A DNA stretch of 64,000 nt from an uncultured Anaerolineae bacterium (GTDB lineage Bacteria > Chloroflexota > Anaerolineae > Anaerolineales > Villigracilaceae): NCBI GenBank assembly GCA_903908605.1, contig CAIVSQ010000575.1, positions 25,279 to 89,278 of the forward strand, given 5' to 3'. Every line of letters begins with the position of its first letter. Position 1 is the stretch's first letter. Positions 62,052 to 64,000 of this stretch are shown in pieces. The position numbers and the translations under genes were made by a program. Below the pieces are notes generated by a model. The model had not been told where the DNA came from, made no database searches, and saw nothing but the letters and a program-made list of their open reading frames with translations.

Positions 62052-62882
62052 TTACCAGGCTGTCCAGCCGCCATCGACGATGACGTTGTTCCCGGTCATA
62101 TAGGAGGAAGCCTCAGACGCCAGGAAGAGCAGCGCGCCGTTCATCTCATCCTTGTTTGCCATACGACCCATAATGGTTTTTGCAGAGTAATTCTTTACAA
62201 AATACTCCTCGTGATTGTTGTAGACCCCACCAGGGGTCAGGGCGTTGACACGAATTTCTGTCCCGGCATAATAAGCAGCCAGGTACTTTGTGAAACCCAT
62301 CAGGCCAGCCTTGGTGGTTGTATAGTAGACCGGTTTAAAAGCGACCCGTTTGCCATCTTTTATATAAATACGCTGATCGGGGCCGTTCAGCCCGTAAGTG
62401 GAACAAATATTGATGATGCTGCCTTTTTTGCCTTGTGCGACCATCTGCCGGGCACAGGCTTGCGTGACCAGGAATAAACCGGTCAGGTTGACATTCAAGG
62501 CCTCATTCCATTGTTCCAACGAGTAATCCTCAAAGGCGCCTGGCGCAATACCCTTGGCTGCCGCATCTGGATCAAACTTGGGGTCGAGGGCTGCGCTGTT
62601 AACCAGTATGTCTATTCGCCCGTAGCGTTTGAGAGTCTCTGCCACTAATTCATGGGTCGATTCCTTGCTTGTAACATCCAGTTGGTAAGGAAAGGTTTCG
62701 AGACCTGCATCGATCAATCGCTTTGCAGCCCGGTTGGCATGCTCCATATTTAGATCCGCGGTTACCACGGCTGCGCCGGCTTCGGCAAGAGTTTTACAAA
62801 ATTCATAGCCAAGCTGGCCACCGCCGCCGGTGACAATTGCGACTCGGCCTTTCAAATCGAACTTATCCATGATGTTAGACAT
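62052..62882 (-). CDS. Short-chain dehydrogenase, possibly PtmA-like
   Basis: 276 aa. Cofactor loop TGGGGQLG (18-25), NSAA, catalytic YYTTTKAG and ending MTGNNVIVDGGWTAW. The sequence around CSTYGLNGPDQRIY and GGVYNNHEEYFVKNY recalls PtmA-type SDRs found in flagellin nonulosonate clusters of Campylobacter; this is recollection, not a search. AAAAGGAGT lies six bases before ATG 62882. It is upstream of the CMP-sugar synthetase and neuB genes. Confidence 0.9.
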   Translation of the reverse strand: MSNIMDKFDLKGRVAIVTGGGGQLGYEFCKTLAEAGAAVVTADLNMEHANRAAKRLIDAGLETFPYQLDVTSKESTHELVAETLKRYGRIDILVNSAALDPKFDPDAAAKGIAPGAFEDYSLEQWNEALNVNLTGLFLVTQACARQMVAQGKKGSIINICSTYGLNGPDQRIYIKDGKRVAFKPVYYTTTKAGLMGFTKYLAAYYAGTEIRVNALTPGGVYNNHEEYFVKNYSAKTIMGRMANKDEMNGALLFLASEASSYMTGNNVIVDGGWTAW

Positions 62883-62921
62883 TGGAACTCCTTTTCAGCC
62901 CATTAAAAAGTGGGTTGTTGC

Positions 62922-64000
62922 TTATGGTTTGCCGTAGAGAACATCTCCCTGGGCTTTTTGGAGGATGTTCAGGTCTGTGATGAGTGATTGTATGTTTTGC
63001 GAGCCTGATGCTTCGTCCAGACTCGATGTATCAAAGAGGGCCAGGACAGCCCTGCCCGAGTGCAAATCGGTCAGCATCATGTCCAGGTTATCCTGGTAAT
63101 CCGCCCGGACCAGGTTGTCGACCGGGTCGATCGGGGTTGGCAGTGTCCGGCTGGCACGGCCGGTAACCAGATAAACAGCCGGGGGTGTATTTGTGTAAAT
63201 GGCGATGTCCGCCGGTAGATTTTTTAGACTGTCCATGATGAACGAATCGTGCCATTTCCACGAGGCGTATCCCTGCCCCGCGCTGGAAAACTCACGGATG
63301 GCTCGTGAAAATTCAAGTGCGGATGCGGATATTGTCACCAATACCAGGATCAGTACAAGCCACCGGTTGGCTTTTGTTGGGATTACCTGGTGCCACAACC
63401 AGGTTGCAATCACAGGCAGCAGCAGGATCAGGCCCACATAGAGTGGTGCCAGGATGCGGGTCTGGAATTTTGTACTGGCGTCAAAAAAGCTCATCGAAAA
63501 CAGCACTGCTCCCAGGTATCCAAACATGTATAGGATGTTTGTAAATAACAGGGGTTGGCTGGTGCTTTGAGCGTCCTGGGTAGACTGCAGCAGCCGGACA
63601 ACCTGGATAACCAGCCATGTAAACATTAAAAAAACCACAATACCAATCAGCCAATGCAGCAAGTTCGTTTTCAGCAGGGACTGCCGCCAGCTTTCAACTG
63701 GCATGAGAAACTGCGAAAAGTTATAAAAAGCTGGTTTTATGTTGTCTCGGGTGAGGGCATGGTATTGAAAGGTGCGGTTGGTGACGCTGCCGGCGTTCAG
63801 TTTGTTGCGCACGAACCAGGCAATTATCAGCGGTATTGCGCCGGCGAAAAAAACGGATAGCTTTACCAGGCGTGCGCGCCATTCAGCCGGGGTGGTTTGC
63901 GCACCTGGGGTGGTGGGAAACAGCAGCAAAGCAACCGAAAAAGTGGGCAGCAGTGCCAATGCTGAATAACGTGCCAGGAATGCCAGCCCTACAGCCAACC
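62922..64000 (-). CDS. GT39/ArnT-like membrane glycosyltransferase (partial)
   Basis: The frame is open at the window edge, so the N-terminus lies beyond it. The visible 359 or so residues contain about seven membrane helices (LAFLARYSALALLPTFSVAL, LIIAWFVRNKL, LHWLIGIVVFLMFTWLVIQV) and a C-terminal soluble part (YTNTPPAVYLVTGRAS). This layout fits polyprenyl-linked-sugar transferases such as GT39/GT83. It is the most upstream visible gene of the minus-strand operon containing the SDR, CMP-sugar synthetase and neuB. Confidence 0.7.
   Translation of the reverse strand, partial: LAVGLAFLARYSALALLPTFSVALLLFPTTPGAQTTPAEWRARLVKLSVFFAGAIPLIIAWFVRNKLNAGSVTNRTFQYHALTRDNIKPAFYNFSQFLMPVESWRQSLLKTNLLHWLIGIVVFLMFTWLVIQVVRLLQSTQDAQSTSQPLLFTNILYMFGYLGAVLFSMSFFDASTKFQTRILAPLYVGLILLLPVIATWLWHQVIPTKANRWLVLILVLVTISASALEFSRAIREFSSAGQGYASWKWHDSFIMDSLKNLPADIAIYTNTPPAVYLVTGRASRTLPTPIDPVDNLVRADYQDNLDMMLTDLHSGRAVLALFDTSSLDEASGSQNIQSLITDLNILQKAQGDVLYGKP

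Noticed and set aside
402..63998. Many open frames antisense to or shifted against the listed genes
   Set aside because: They lie over genes with clear family motifs, lack ribosome binding sites and show biased low-complexity composition typical of shadow frames.
1..64000. CRISPR arrays, tRNA genes, insertion sequences, integrases
   Set aside because: I looked in all gaps and found no direct-repeat arrays, cloverleaf-like sequences or transposase and integrase frames.

Overview
The window is about 64 kb of chromosomal DNA, most likely from a bacterium of the phylum Chloroflexota (Anaerolineae-like). This placement is an inference from gene content: a very large SecA lacking the C-terminal zinc tail, secreted proteins with Pro/Ala/Thr-rich linkers after a lipobox, an NBR1-type Ig-like lipoprotein, and a thrS-infC-rpmI-rplT neighbourhood. 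I could not run a database search. I see no insertion sequence, phage, CRISPR array, rRNA or tRNA gene.

Region 1 (1-7.8 kb) is housekeeping: the end of thrS, pfkA in reverse, the translation cluster infC-rpmI-rplT, a small zinc-ribbon membrane protein, radA, the azlCD exporter and a polyprenol/phytol-kinase-type membrane enzyme. infC has a clear sigma-70 promoter and a ribosome binding site placed for an AUA start codon.

Region 2 (7.8-12.8 kb) is a tightly coupled operon on the minus strand: DUF4956 membrane protein, a CotH-kinase/beta-helix surface protein, a VTC-type polyphosphate polymerase and an anchored metallophosphatase with altered metal ligands. It is the best candidate for a little-described system.

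Region 3 (13-32.7 kb) is mixed metabolism: a PIG-L deacetylase, aconitase, adenosine deaminase, a 1346-residue SecA, a lipoprotein-LivH-LivM fusion permease, a GT-B-like protein with a GH1 glycosidase, an NBR1-like lipoprotein coupled to queG, rdgB, an alpha/beta hydrolase and an orphan NarL-type histidine kinase.

Region 4 (32.8-64 kb) is a surface-glycan locus. On the minus strand it holds GT2 and membrane glycosyltransferases, O-antigen-ligase and Wzz-like proteins, three sulfotransferases, a DUF115/MAF-type protein, and two separate sugar-acid (nonulosonate-like) modules: SDR + 2-hydroxyacid dehydrogenase + CMP-sugar synthetase at 39.9-42.5 kb, and SDR + CMP-sugar synthetase/phosphatase fusion + NeuB at 59.8-62.9 kb. 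Between them lies an eight-gene plus-strand operon (49.6-58.8 kb) for uptake and conversion of a sugar or sugar acid: ABC transporter, MelB-type symporter, sialidase-fold protein, aldolase, DegT aminotransferase and aldo/keto reductase. A near-consensus promoter precedes it, with a palindromic operator on the start site, next to a divergent FadR-type GntR regulator. The layout suggests the cell makes a sulfated, sugar-acid-containing envelope glycan and may also recycle or import a related compound.
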